Shown: positions 10,001-21,998 of the stretch, piece by piece
How the letters are laid out: each line of letters starts with the position of its first letter
How positions within the stretch are numbered: position 1 is the stretch's first letter
Source: Gonium pectorale
Lineage: Eukaryota; Chlorophyta; Chlorophyceae; Chlamydomonadales; Volvocaceae
Direction: 5' to 3'
Length of the DNA stretch: 64,000 nt
NCBI GenBank assembly: GCA_001584585.1
Contig: LSYV01000004.1
Coordinates: 552,349 to 616,348, forward strand
Translations under genes and position numbers: made by a program
Notes under the pieces: generated by a model
What the model was told of the DNA's origin: nothing
The model's database searches: none
Seen by the model: the letters and a program-made list of their open reading frames with translations, nothing else

Positions 10001-13000
10001 GGGAGACGCCAGTCCCCCGGCCCGCCTTAATGGACAGGTAACAAGCATCCGCAGTTGCCCCTCTCTTCCTGCTGATTTTTATGCGAAACGCAACCGGTCG
10101 GTTCCGCCGCTTCCGCGCCTCGCCCAGCCGCCCGCCCTGCCCCACCGTGGACATGATGAGGAAGCCGTTGAGGATATTTTCGCAGATCTCGCGGCCCGCC
10201 AGACCGATGGCCAGACCACCGATACCTCCGATAGCCAGCACAGATGTGACTGCGGGGAGCGAACAAAGCACGAGGCGACGGCAGCGGCGCAGGGTCTTGC
10301 AACAGCAGCACCAGCAGCCTCACAACACCGAATCGTCGGACCGACGGACTGGGGAGCAATGCATCATTAGCAGGATTGCGCCTTCCCCTGAGGAAAGAAC
10401 CTACCACTGCCGCGACCCTAACATGTGGAACGCGCCATGCTCACTAAAACCATCATACAGCGGATTTTGAGCGGCACACGGCCCGCCCCGGCAACGCACC
10501 CTCCAGCCCCAGCGCCTGGATGCCCAGCACGAAGGTGATGGCGTAGATTACGAAGGTGCCCAGCTTGTCGTACGCCTCCCACCGCCGCTGGGCCGTCACA
10601 TCGCCGTTCATCTCGCTCTGCGAACGGGAGCGGGCGCGGGGGAGCGGTGAGGACGAGAGCTCATGGGATGGGTGCGAAGAAGCGGGCGACGTGGCGGAGG
10701 ATGCGGGCAGCGCATGTTGTCAGGTTCGACCAGGCACCCAATAGCGGGGTGAAGCGCCCACTGGTGAAGCGCGCTCCTCCACAGCCGTTTGCCGACCCCG
10801 GCGCGACTCGGGGCTTGCGTCACCCACCTGCCAGGCGTTTTCCTTGCAGAAGCGGCTCTTGAGGTTGAACACCACTGTGGCCGCCCCAATGATGAAGCTG
10901 ACGGACAGCGTGGAGCGGACTACCGTGGAGACAGTGGACTGCGGGGCCGGGCGGGGCCGTGACGCGCGGGGCGGGAGGGGCGTTCAGGGATCGATAGTAT
11001 TTCTTGACTGTTTCGGTGTCACTGGTGCCCTACAAGGCGAGGAGCACCTCGAATGGTCATCTGGCCGCCCTAGGGTTTCGTTGCCCGTGCCAACATCCGC
11101 ATCGGCTGGCCTTGTGCTACGGCGCTGCGCCATGCGCCAACCCCCTGGCGGAACGCACCCGCGGCACCGCGATGAGCTGCGGCACGAACGAGTCGGCGAT
11201 GGTGCAGATGGCGGCGATGAAGAGGAGCAGTTCCAGCGGCTGGTACACCTGCGGGCCTCCCAAGTGCGGGGTTTGCTGATCAAAAGGCGTTCTCAGTAGA
11301 GAAGCCCGAGGCGCAACGGCGGGATGCGGCGGATATGACGAGGCTGTGAGGGGGCGCTAGCATGTGGGCAAAGCATGTCATGGAAGGTGGGCTCAGGGTG
11401 TGTGCGTCTGAGACAAGGGGTGACCGCATGCCTGAGGGGGCATGCAAGGAACGCCTCCCATTCACCCCTCTGGTCCACAGAGAAGCCGCTTGGTCGCACC
11501 TCCTTCAGGATGTAGTACACCTGCATAGCAAGGGCAGGGGGCAGGGGACGGGCGCCGCCAAGGCAGCACGCGGACGTCAGAGACGGGATAGGAACGGTTC
11601 GTGATGTCCCGGCACACTTGCAAGAAACGCGCCGCGCGCACGCACGTGCACCCCGCAGACTGGCGTGTTGACGGCTCCCCCAGCGGCTCGGCCCCAGCCC
11701 TTGTCCCCGTCCCCTCCATCCCGCTCACAACCCTACCCCCCGTGTCCTGCCCCTGCATCTGCCCATGTTCCTCATCGCCTCAGCTCCGCTCAGGCCCGCA
11801 GCTCACCTTGGACTTGTCCCACTGCACGGGGCTGGCCGAGAAGCGCGCCAGCGCCCGCAGCACGTTGTTCAGCCCAAATCGCACCAGGCAGATGGCGCAC
11901 GCGATGACGCACAGCTGCCGGAACGCCACGCTGCGGGCAACTCGCCGAGCCACGGTGGTGGCGGCCACCTGCGCGAACGGAGGATACATGCACACGCGCC
12001 GAGCGGTGACGGGCGAGTGCCCATGGCACGACGCCCCCCCCCAAAACAAACAACCACTACTTGGTACACATAGCAAAGCGGAGCCCTGAAACCACAGCCG
12101 GGTTCTGGACAAGCCTTTACGGTGACACGTCATGTACCCGATGCGGTTAGGAGGTATAGGAGTAGGAGAACATTGCCCGCTGTTTGCTGCATCCCACCAT
12201 GCTAGCCACCCTGTGCCCCATCAGTGGCAGTGGCGGCGCCCGTCGCACCGCACCTGAAAGTCCAGCCCGGCCGTGAACTGCAGCGTCAGCGACGCGAACA
12301 GTGCGCCCCCCAGGAAGATGGCGGCGAAGACCAGCACGTGGATGGGCCGCAGCTGGAAGCCCGAGGACGCCGAACTGATGGTCGCGGCGCCAGGCGGGGG
12401 CTGGGGCTGGGATGCAGACGAGGCCGACGCTGAGGGCGGGGACTGGGATGAGGCCGGCGGGGCGTGAGGGGTTTGGGGCGTAGGAGCTGCGGCTGAGGGT
12501 GAGGACGGGGAGGAGGAGGGCGATGCAGAAGTCCCGGCGGGGGTTGCAGCCGCTGCCGCGGCCCCTGCGGCAGACGTTGACGCCGCCGTGGAGGGCGCTG
12601 ACGCTCCTGCGGATGCGGGTGCCGACGCTGCCAAGGGCACCGCGGAGGCCGCAGCAGCAGGAGCAGTTCCGGCTGGAGGCGAGGGGCCGGTGGCCGCAGG
12701 GGCCACTGTCCCCGTGGGGGCAGTGGGAGGTGCCGAGACACTAGCTGACGCCGGCGTGGCTGCAGCTGCATGAGTAGCCGGTGGTGCTGCTGCAGCACCG
12801 CTTGGCGGACCGGCGATGGGCGCAGTGGCGGCCGGGGCGCCGCCGGGCGCAGCACTGGAGCTCCCTTGGGCAAATGCAGCCTCACCTGGCCGGCCGGACG
12901 CCACCGTCGAGGCGCCAGCAGCTCCCAAGCCTGAGCTCATCGAGGGCGAAGTTGCGGCAGCGGGCACGGCGCCTGTTGATGTCGAGGCAGGGGCAGCAGG

Positions 13001-14080
13001 CGCTGCCGACGGCGGCACTGCTGTAGGTGCCCCAGAGCCCGCCGATGCCGCGGCCGCAGGCCCTGGGGTGGTGCTGGAGGCTTGAGACGGGGGCGGTGCA
13101 GCAGGTGAAGGCGGCCTTGGAGGGGCGGCTGGTGGTGCTGCTGGTGCTGCTGTGCCGACGGGCAGCACACCGTGTGCACCGCTGGCAGCGGGTGCAGCGG
13201 TGCCACCCACGCCGGCGCTGCTGGCTTGGGCCGGTGCCGTCCCGCTGCCAGTGCCGCTGGCAGACTGCGATACAGCCTGGGAAGGGCTGGCCGGGGTCGG
13301 AGGGAATGGCGCCCGTGCAGGCGACCGGCCGCTGCCGGCCCCCGATGTTGCCGAAGCGGCGGCCTGTCCCGCCGTGCTGGCGGACGGGCTCGAGCTGGTA
13401 GCGGACTGGATCGCAGACGTCTCAGCTGGGGGCGTCGCCGGACTTCCTGCACCGTCAGGGGCACCAGGACCCGGACCAGCGGGGGCGCTAGCGGCCGCCG
13501 GAGCAGACGCGGGCAGCGGCGACGCGGCGGGAGCGGCGCCATCCACTCCTACGAGCCCTGGCTTTGCCTGCGGGACCGCAACGTGCTCCCCTCGCGTGGC
13601 CGGCGACCCAGGTTGCGGCAGCGAGACTGCTGTTGGAGTAGACGAGCCGGCGGGCGGCGCCGCGTGGGCCAGGGCCGGGGGCTCGAACGGGCTGGACTCC
13701 GGCTGGGCACGACTCGCAGGCCCCGCTGAAGCTGCTGCTGCTTTTGGCGGAGCTGCATTGACGGGGGCACTTGTGGCATCTGCTGCGCCTAGCGCCCCAG
13801 TCGCTTTCTGGGACGATGCCTGTTGTTGTTGCGGTACCGCCTGCCCGTTGCCATTCCGCAGGATCACATCTGCGTCGGTAACTGCTGTGCTAGGTAGCGT
13901 AGAGCTCGTTGTAGGGCTGCTCGGTGCCGCTGCTGGGACCGGGACCAAGCCACGGTGCTGCGACCGGCGCGCAGTGCGGCCGAGCTGGCACTGCGGCGTC
14001 CGTATCACACCCGTTGCAGGAGCTCGTCTTGAGCATGCTGACAGCTCGCTGAGAACGCCCTTCATTGCAGTCGCGGTCAA
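7031..14080 (-). CDS. MscS-like mechanosensitive ion channel (MSL/MSC1 family)
   Basis: Thirteen exons in phase: 14080-12254, 11968-11807, 11520-11500, 11248-11159, 10938-10828, 10617-10500, 10249-10146, 9830-9783, 9522-9340, 9065-8933, 8572-8466, 8263-7819, 7614-7031; 1310 residues. The start MTATAMKGVLSEL, rich in Ser/Arg/Ala, resembles an organelle transit peptide. Residues about 60-570 are Ala/Pro/Ser/Thr low-complexity. Membrane segments follow at about 578-600, 626-645, 675-698, 705-725 and 755-775. The MscS pore helix lies at 778-811 with the Gly/Ala pattern GGIGGLAIGLAGREICENIL, then the beta domain (SPFEVGDEVHFF; VFVIPNAVFSKNIVLNIT). Residues about 970-1310 are again low-complexity. 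The family opens under membrane tension; Chlamydomonas MSC1 and Arabidopsis MSL2/3 act in plastids. Location here is inference. The 21-bp exon 3 is the least certain exon. Confidence 0.93.
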
Positions 14081-14506
14081 GCACCGACCAGAAGACGACC
14101 GTCAGCAGGCTGCAACATTTTTTATCGTTCAGGAAGTCAAAAGTGAAGCCGCAAGGGGCGTTGACCGGTGATAGGCAAAGAGGACCTCCCGGAAGCCGTG
14201 GTGAGTCGCAAGCGTGTCCGTCGGTAGAAGAGCAGGGCCCAAGACCAGCATCAGTAACCGGTGTTTGGTGTAACAACATCAGAGTATGCTGCAAGACGCG
14301 AAGACGAGCACGGCGCAACTACGGCATCCCCATTCCTTGCCCCTCATTCACCCCACACATCATTCGCACACGCGGTACATGCTATCTTAGCACCCGGCAA
14401 CAGAACGCATTTCCTTCTTGACGAACTCCTTCGGTTCAGAGCCTCTTCTGAGCTTCATATCATAACAACCCATTATGTGAAATGCTAATATTTTAGTATA
14501 TTGAAA
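14081..14506. promoter_or_regulatory. shared divergent promoter region
   Basis: These 426 bases separate the start codons of the mechanosensitive channel (-) and the EF-hand gene (+), so both promoters and 5' UTRs must lie here unless an upstream non-coding exon exists. The last 35 bases before the EF-hand ATG are AT-rich. No clear TATA box could be assigned. Confidence 0.5.
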
Positions 14507-16524
14507 ATGGCTGCAGAGGCCAAGCCGTTGGCGCCAGCGGGTCCTTCTGGGGACGCTTCGACAGCGCTAAAGGCTGGCAAGGACTTGTCACAAGTGAATG
14601 CAGACCTCTATACAACGGTATCACTCTGGTTGCGCAAGCATGGCAAGGTGCGGCGCGACAAGACCGCGGGCAGCGACTAAGGGCCTCTGTTGCCCCGCCA
14701 AGCGCCTTGCCTTACTTGGTGCGCTGCGCTGGTGCAGGGAGTCAAGCCAAAGCTCACAGACGATCAGAAGCAGCAGCTTAAGGAATGCTTCGAGCTCATG
14801 GACCAGGACGGGTCGGGCGCCATCGATGCGGAAGAGCTCGGGGCGGCGTTTAAGCTCTTAGGTACAGCAGCCCCAGGGGTAATCATGGGGGCTTCTGTTG
14901 CCACGGTTTTGGCTAGGAAGTTTGGCGCTGTGTCTGGCGGGCTGGCCAACGTGACTGGCGGCCGCACCCCAAGGCAGTACACAACGAGCGACTGACCTGT
15001 GCGATGCCACGTGCACGTCTTTTCGTCAGGTATCCGAATGAAACGCGCGGAGCTTGCTGCGCTACTGGCGGAGGTGGACCATGACGGGAGCGGCGAGGTG
15101 GAGTACCCGGAGTTTCTGGAAATCATGACAGTAACACTGCAGCGGCTGGCAGAGGAGGAGGACACCGAAAAGAATGAAGGACAGGTGAGTTGCGACCTGG
15201 CAAAGGCAGGGCACTATGCTGTGCATCAAATTGATAAGGTTCCGCAGGCTTGGGATTCCGACCCAGACCGTCCACTGGAATGCTGTAATGCATGCCCCAG
15301 GCCCGACCCACATGACCCATGGTGGTTGGCACGCAAACTGGACTGAAACGCAAAACAGCTGTAGTGCGAGTGACGCATGTGTCTACACAACGCTTATCGT
15401 GTTATGCTGACACATGTCCTGTGAGGGGCATTGTCGCCTTGTTCCTGCGGTCGTATGCTGGACCCCGCACAAAGACGAAGCTCTGTCAGTTCCGTGGGGG
15501 CATTCAGCTTCTTTTATACCTCCCCGCATCAATAGTCTCTGCCCGTTGATCTCCAGCCCTCGTGCGTGCACGGACACCGCCCGCATGCATCCACTCCCCA
15601 CTGCCCATCCCGGCGTCTCCTTGCTGCCGCTCGCCCCAGGTGCCCTTTGCGCTCATGGCCACGGCCTATCGGCGCAAGCGGCTGATGGAGGGCATCATCA
15701 ACGGCGACAAGGAGGTGCAGGCGCAGATCCAGCAGATCTCGGACAAGGCCAACCTTGAAGCCCTCCAAGCCAGCAAAGCGGCTGAGGTGGAGGCCCTGCG
15801 CATGAAGGCCGCGGGCGAGCCCTCGGCGCTGGCCGCCGCCGCCGCTGCGGCAGCGGCGGGCGTAGCGCAGCCAGGGCGGACGCCGAGCGGCCGGCCGCTG
15901 CGGCGCATCGGCCAGGTGGATGTCAACAAGGCGCTCCTGGACACGCTGGGCCCGGAGGAGCGCCGGATCGTGTCGTCCCTAGCGGCCAAGGTGCCCGTGG
16001 GCGGGCCACGTCCGACGGTGGCGCCTCCAATGCCGCTGAGCGTGGCGAATCCGCGACTATACGGGCACTTCGCCAACTCGCCCTCACACCGGCAACTGAT
16101 AGACACGCCGCAGCTGCTGGACCTGCGGTTCATGCACCAGTCCACTATCCGGCTGCCGCCCGGCGCAAATGGGCCGGTGCGCAGCCTCTCCGGGCTGACG
16201 GCGGGCCCGACGGGGCCGGGGCTGGGCGTCCTGGGCGGGCCGCGCGAGGGGAGTCCAAGCGCGTCCGGCAACGGCGTGCCACCGATTGGCGTGGGGCCCG
16301 CGGCGCGGCGAGGGAGCTTGCCCAAGCGGGGCGGCTCGCCGTCCGCGGCTCCAGGCGCCCCTGCGACGTGGGGGCCCACCATTGTCAGTCCGGGAAGGCA
16401 GGCGCGAGCCGAGGACTCGTTGCCGCAGCTGCGTTACGAGGGCGGCGCGGTTGCGTACCCCGCGCCAAAGGCGCCCATGGGCGTGCGGCTCGGCACGCAT
16501 GCGGCGGGGACGAGAGGAAGCTAA
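14507..16524 (+). CDS. EF-hand calcium-binding protein with long Gly/Pro/Ala tail
   Basis: Exons 14507-14617, 14738-14861, 15030-15184 and 15640-16524 join in phase to 424 residues. Two canonical EF-hand loops form one calmodulin-like lobe: DQDGSGAIDAEE (residues 59-70) and DHDGSGEVEYPE (95-106). Both keep Asp at positions 1, 3 and 5 or the equivalents and an acidic residue at position 12, so both should bind calcium. A basic, helical stretch follows (ATAYRRKRLMEGIINGDKEV, then KAAEVEALRMKAAG, possibly a short coiled coil). After it comes a disordered Pro/Gly/Arg-rich tail of about 240 residues holding a conserved-looking core around LIDTPQLLDLRFMHQ. It may be a calcium sensor or adaptor; no specific family member was recognised. 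The start follows the AT-rich leader and gives a phase-clean gene. Confidence 0.85.
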
Positions 16525-19302
16525 GCGGCTGTGTACACTACCGAATCATGGTTCGCCCGGGGGTGGCCAAGGCGTGGCGTGCTGCAAGATGGAAGGGCGG
16601 TATGGGCGTTGAAACACAACCTGAGTGCAGTGTTTGTCAGGAGGGTACCGGGAAAGTTTTGAGGCACATGTTGCAGTGCACGGCCGTTTGTATATACTAC
16701 CTGCTCTTGGTGTACTGCTGGTGACGAACGATTGCGGTGTTCCAACTGCAACGAACTGAGGAGGACTGATACGACAACCACGGTCTTGGAGGTTGCAATG
16801 CGGCAGGGATGTGGCCTAGGTCCTGTTTTGCTGGGCGTCCCTTTCCGTGGAGTAGCCGGCAGCTCGCAATAACGCATATGCCGCAATGGGCAGGTTGCGT
16901 TCCTGGTGGCAGGGGCTTGTCTGGCCGCGACGCCAGCGGATCCCAATATTAAGGGTTTACCTATTGCAGGCATGTTTCCACTGCAACACGGTCCTGGGCA
17001 TTCCCGTTTTAATATGACTCCTTTCGGCGGGGATGTGCGCGGTAACTGACCAAAACCGAGGCGACGCAAACTCTGGTGCAACAGAGTTTTCATCAGTGTT
17101 TCCTCGGTCACCGGGAATACGCAATCCGTCATCCTGTTACATTTCGTTCGCTGTGAGTGGCGATATTATGTGACAAGACAACCGGCCGGGACTGCTGGGG
17201 TGGTTCATACCTTGATTCCACGGCGATCATGGCCTCATTGCGCCTAACTATCATCACGGCTGCGCCACCCGAACAGCACTTGAGAGACGTGGTTGGGCGG
17301 GATGTGATACAGCGGCGGAATGGACTCTGCTGTGGAACGTTGTGACCCATGTAGCCCCGCATTGGCACGCTTGCAGTTCGCATCTGTGGGATGGGTGCGA
17401 CAAGGTTGGGCGGTCATGCTTGACGCTCTCCCATGCAGCGACGGCGATTTTCACCTTCAAGTTGTCTACGGTCCAACAGCTCTGGCACGGTAGTCATGTT
17501 GTATCTGCACGGGAAGGGTCCTTGAGTCCACACCACATGGTGCGGGCAAGGCCGTTCCTGTGGCTCCTAATTTCTTTGCAGTTTCAGTTTTGTGCTTACC
17601 CCTCATACAAGCAGAAGCCCCAGACGACGGCAAGGGTTATCCAGGCAGGCGCAGCGAGGGCCCAGTACCTGCGGATGGTCTCACAGGCGCGTGGTCTCGC
17701 CAGGGTTGTGTTTTGCCAGCGCATCCAGCCCTGCCTTACTTTGAAGGATAGTACGTGATGCCAACACGATGAAGCCAATCCTCGGGGGCGAAAATCCAGA
17801 TAGTGTAGGCCACTGAGGAACCATACCCGTCAAGATCCCTCCTCAGCAATGTTTTCGTTGGGAGCTTACCGAAAAGCAACCTCGCGGTCAAGGCCAAAGC
17901 GAAGCCGCGAACCTCAACCTCTCTCATGCCTGGGCCCGAGCTGTTTCCGATCGCGCGATGCTGGGGTTCCTATCGCGCAATGCGTAATAGTTGCTTGTTG
18001 TTGATGTGCTATAATCAGTATCTATCCAGTAGTACTGGAAGTCCACTAAATCTGGGGTCAAGCTCCTCTCGTGTGTACACGTTTCCACCCTGGGAACGCA
18101 AGTTGCCCCCACCCCCCCACACGCACAGAGTGTCCCACCCGAACATTAGTGCCAAATGCCTACAGATCCAAAACGCCAACACGCGACCTGACACTGGGAG
18201 TCACTGCATATTGCCGATACCCATGTGCGCCACAGTTGGACACCGCGCAGGAACCGCGCATCTACGGTCAGCACCGCTGCTGAGGCGTGGCCAGAAGGAT
18301 TCAGTCGGGGAAGGCAATGCAACTTAGCACTGACTGTCAAGCTTACATGCAGGCCCAGATGATCTATCGCACGCACCACACCGCCTTACACCAATGCAGA
18401 CGACGCGCGCAGTGGACAGTCCCTCCTCTTTCAGGACTGGCTTGTCAGGCGAGAGAATACATGAATCGCCGCGAGCCCCGCATCATCCACGTGTGCCTGG
18501 GCCGACGCCTACTCGTACGCTACGGTAAAACTGCACATATCGCTGCGCTTACCAGTGCTCTAGTCCTACAAGTATACCCAGAGGCCGACCTGCAATCACA
18601 CCACAAAACGTTCTTTCCTGCAAGGATGAAGACACCCTCCTGAAAACGCGCGCACACGTTTGGTCCCCGTCGGATGCCCATGCCAAGGCCCTTGCACTGT
18701 CAGCGGACCTGGCAGAGTTCCTCCCCGTAGAGCGAACCCCACTGGCCTGCAGGCGCCGCCAGTAGAACGAGCACGAGCCCCCGAGCCTCCACCATGACCT
18801 GGGATGCGTGCTTACGTCTGCTTGATTGAGTCACGGTACCATGCACAAGTCAAACCCCAGCTCCCAATCATTGGATGACCGTCCCAGCCAGTCGCCAGGT
18901 AAGATAAGTACCCTCCCCGTATCTAACAACCACAGCGCCGCCTTTCAGGCGCTGGCACAGGCCAGCTGAGTCCCGCACCACCGCAACAGCGCCCAATTCT
19001 ACGAGCTGCGTGCGCTGAATGCCCGGCGCGCATAGGGCAAATGACTCATGCGCTAGGTATGTACACCAGAGGCGGGCGGCAGGCGCCGTCCTCGCAACGC
19101 AGTGTGCTCTTCGCAAATGCTGCGGCTGCAGGAAGCATGTCAATGACTACCGCAGCTTGAACCAGCCGTGCCAGTGTGTCCCACGTCGTGGCCTCACGAG
19201 GTCGCTGCGTCAAGCGAAACTGTCCCTCTAAACAGGCAGAGGCGAGCAGCACCGCAACGGGCGTTTGTGGACGCGCGCAGGCCGCCGCTGTTCCCCGGCT
19301 GT
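16525..19302. other. intergenic between EF-hand and PP2A genes; no gene seen
   Basis: Contains the 3' UTRs of two convergent genes. No domain, RNA gene or strong repeat was recognised; the short open frames look random. TTACA at 18386-18390 (TGTAA on the minus strand) is a distant candidate polyadenylation signal for the PP2A gene. Confidence 0.5.
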
Positions 19303-21998
19303 CTAGGCGCAGTACATGTACAGCGAGTTTGATGCTGCGGCCGCCACCACGTTCGCCTCCGGGTGCCACGCCAAGTGCAGCAGCTTCGAGGCGTAGTCCG
19401 TGCCAGACTCCGACTGCTCGTTCGCGCGACCTCCCTTGCTCGGCCCATTCTTGTTTCGAATCGCAAACCGGTTTGTCTACAATAGCATAGGACGGTGACG
19501 TTAGAAGCACGTTGACACGTGTGGGACTTCGGTTGCTAGTTGTTCAACTACTCACAGACAATCAAGCCGGATACCGTTGCTGCAGAGCACTGGTCACGTC
19601 CCCAAGCCCCAGGCCGAGTAATCAGACAAAAGCGTTCAGACTGCCATTTCATTCCTAATAACCCTGACGCTCGGCGCTTCCAAACAAGGACTATCTGTGG
19701 ACCCCGTGACGCGTCACCACTCAATCGGCTCACCTTTGCCGGGGCTTGAAGCCGCTTCCGCATGGGATCCCGTGATGCCTCCAGGGTGAGGTCCGTCCCG
19801 TTCCACGCGCCGAAGACGCGAAACAGGTTATTGTACGAACCCGTCGCAATCGCGTCCCCGCGCCCGCTCATGCAGCAGTCAAACTTGTCGAAGATGGAGT
19901 CGTTCTCGTACAGGTCGCACAACTGCGTAAAATGAAAAACACCCAGAAGTCATGAGCACGCCAACTGCCGCAGGAGTCAGGCGAAACACCAGATGTCCAT
20001 ACAGCATCTGTTGCATTCCCGGCAGGACTCGAGAGCGCTGAAGGGCGCATAATAGAAGGTGACATATTATGCGGCCCTGTTAACGAAGATGAAAGCACAC
20101 AGATAAACCTGATGAATTACCTGTTTACATCGTTTTTCGGAACTTCAGCGTATGCAACTGTCCCATCAAATACATGCACGTCAATGATCACCCCTTTCCC
20201 ATCGCACGTTGAACACATGCACACAAGCCGCTTAGCTTATGGTCCTGCCAGCGCCTTACCCGCGCGCGCAGGTGCTCGTGCACGTTGTACGTCGCCACGG
20301 GGGCGTTCTCCTTCGCCAGGTCCCACAACTTCAGCGTCATGTAGTCCCGGCTCAGGATGTATCGCCCGTCCCGGCTAAACGTGATGTCGGAAATGCTGGC
20401 GATGATCTCCGAGAAGAAGGACTTGTTCGCCTACAGCCAGGACCATAGGAACATAGCCCTCATTATAAGGCCCCAGAAAGCCCAGAGATCTATTTCAACT
20501 GCCCCTCCAATGATAGCGACTTCACGCCACCAGCACATGTGCCATGCACGTAATACCCTGCCCCTCCTGCTCTTCGTACCTCTGCTCTCACTTCAAGGCG
20601 TCCCCTATCGCTACAATGTCCAGGTGTAGAGGGGCCCGCCCGAAAGCAGGCCTTGCGTGATCACGATCTAAGGCCCCGCTCTTACCCCGCTCCTCCCACC
20701 TGAGACTCCTGCTCCTCAAAGGCCTTCGTGTGGCGGTCACACAGCGCGGCATTGCGCATGTCTGCCAATCGGATGCACCCTTTGCTGCTGCTGTACGCAA
20801 ACACGTTGCAGTGCTGCGGGTGGAACTCCGCCGACGTGATCACCTGCATCATAAGTTTTCATATGTAAGACCGCCCCTTAATGCCCCTGCAGGTGGGACA
20901 ACATGCGGCACGCACCTCCGTCAGGTCCTCCATGTTGGCCGGCTTGATGTCCACGATGTTGAAGCTCTGCTCTGTTATCTCCAGGTTCCAGAGGTTTATT
21001 CTCAGGTCGTCCGCTGACAAGAACGTCTGCTGGTCGCTGTTTACCGAGATGGAGTTGATGTGGTATGTGTGCGCGTTCGCAAACACGCGTTTGCATCGTG
21101 CCGCTAGGAGCACCTCCGTGCTGGTCACCTGCAGCAGGCCCATGCCCCCCATCAGTCTCTGCTGCGACACAAACGCAGAGCGGCATGCCGCACCCGTGGC
21201 AGTCGGAGGGGCTGCGTGAGGCGCAGCGACACTGGGCTGTTGGCCAGCGCATTCGGCCGGGGCGAGCCGGCCGCCGCGTTGCTTCGGCCCTCCAGGTTGA
21301 AGTTCGACAAGCACGATACCTTCTTCTCATAGACCTGCGCGACACGCGTGAAACAGGCTCATGGGACCCGGAGGAGCCGTCCCACATGAAGAGCAAGCCT
21401 GTGCGCACCTTCCAAAGCTTCACGGTTTTGTCGTTGGTCGATAGCAGCATGCGCGTATTGTTCGAGCTGCGGCACCACCTGACTTTGTTGATTTTCTCCT
21501 CAATCTCCAGCGATTTGAGGTAGTCGAACTCCGGCTCGTGCGACTGGAACTCCGTCATGTACCGGTACTCGAAGGATGCCCCGCGAGGGAGTGGAGGTGG
21601 TGCGCGCGCGTCCATTCCCACAGCCCTCTGCGGTGGGGCGAGGCAGGGACTGAAAACGCTGCGGACATGTGCGGCGCCCGCAGCCCCCACCAGCGTGGCT
21701 GCCTGCACCCAACCCACCACATGGGGATTGACTCGCTCAAAGAGCACCACGCGGCCTCCGCGGTCGCCCGTGGCAAGGTGGAGGCCATCGTAGTCGAACT
21801 CCACAGCGGAAATGATGTCAGCTGGATAGGCCAAGAGCAATGTGGTCAGTTACATAGGTGCTTGCCGGGCTGAACGCGGGCCCTGAGCGTCCGCCGGCTG
21901 CACTTGCCTTCCTGGATGTCTTCGCCCGGCGTCCGCTCTCCAAAGCACTGGAGAAACTGCCATTCTGAGCAAGTTGAGGAAGACGACATGCTGGCCAT
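19303..21998 (-). CDS. protein phosphatase 2A regulatory subunit B (B55/PR55), WD40
   Basis: Nine exons in phase: 21998-21908, 21821-21718, 21627-21409, 21334-21194, 21128-20916, 20843-20700, 20430-20260, 19922-19734, 19413-19303; 460 residues, the usual B55 length. Diagnostic blocks run in order: [154 protein letters not shown] and a terminal [16 protein letters not shown]55 is a seven-blade propeller that selects substrates for the PP2A core enzyme in cell-cycle and signalling control. Intron 1 starts with GC instead of GT (donor AG/GCAAGT). A 16-residue insertion rich in Ala/Ser/Pro lies in exon 4. The end of exon 2 could shift by one GTG codon. Confidence 0.95.

Noticed and set aside
13152..14171. 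339-codon plus-strand ORF
   Set aside because: It is antisense to the Ala/Pro-rich first exon of the mechanosensitive channel; GC-rich low-complexity coding leaves opposite frames open.
16620..19000. possible small genes among short ORFs between EF-hand and PP2A genes
   Set aside because: No conserved motifs, no phase-consistent exon chains and no repeats found on either strand.
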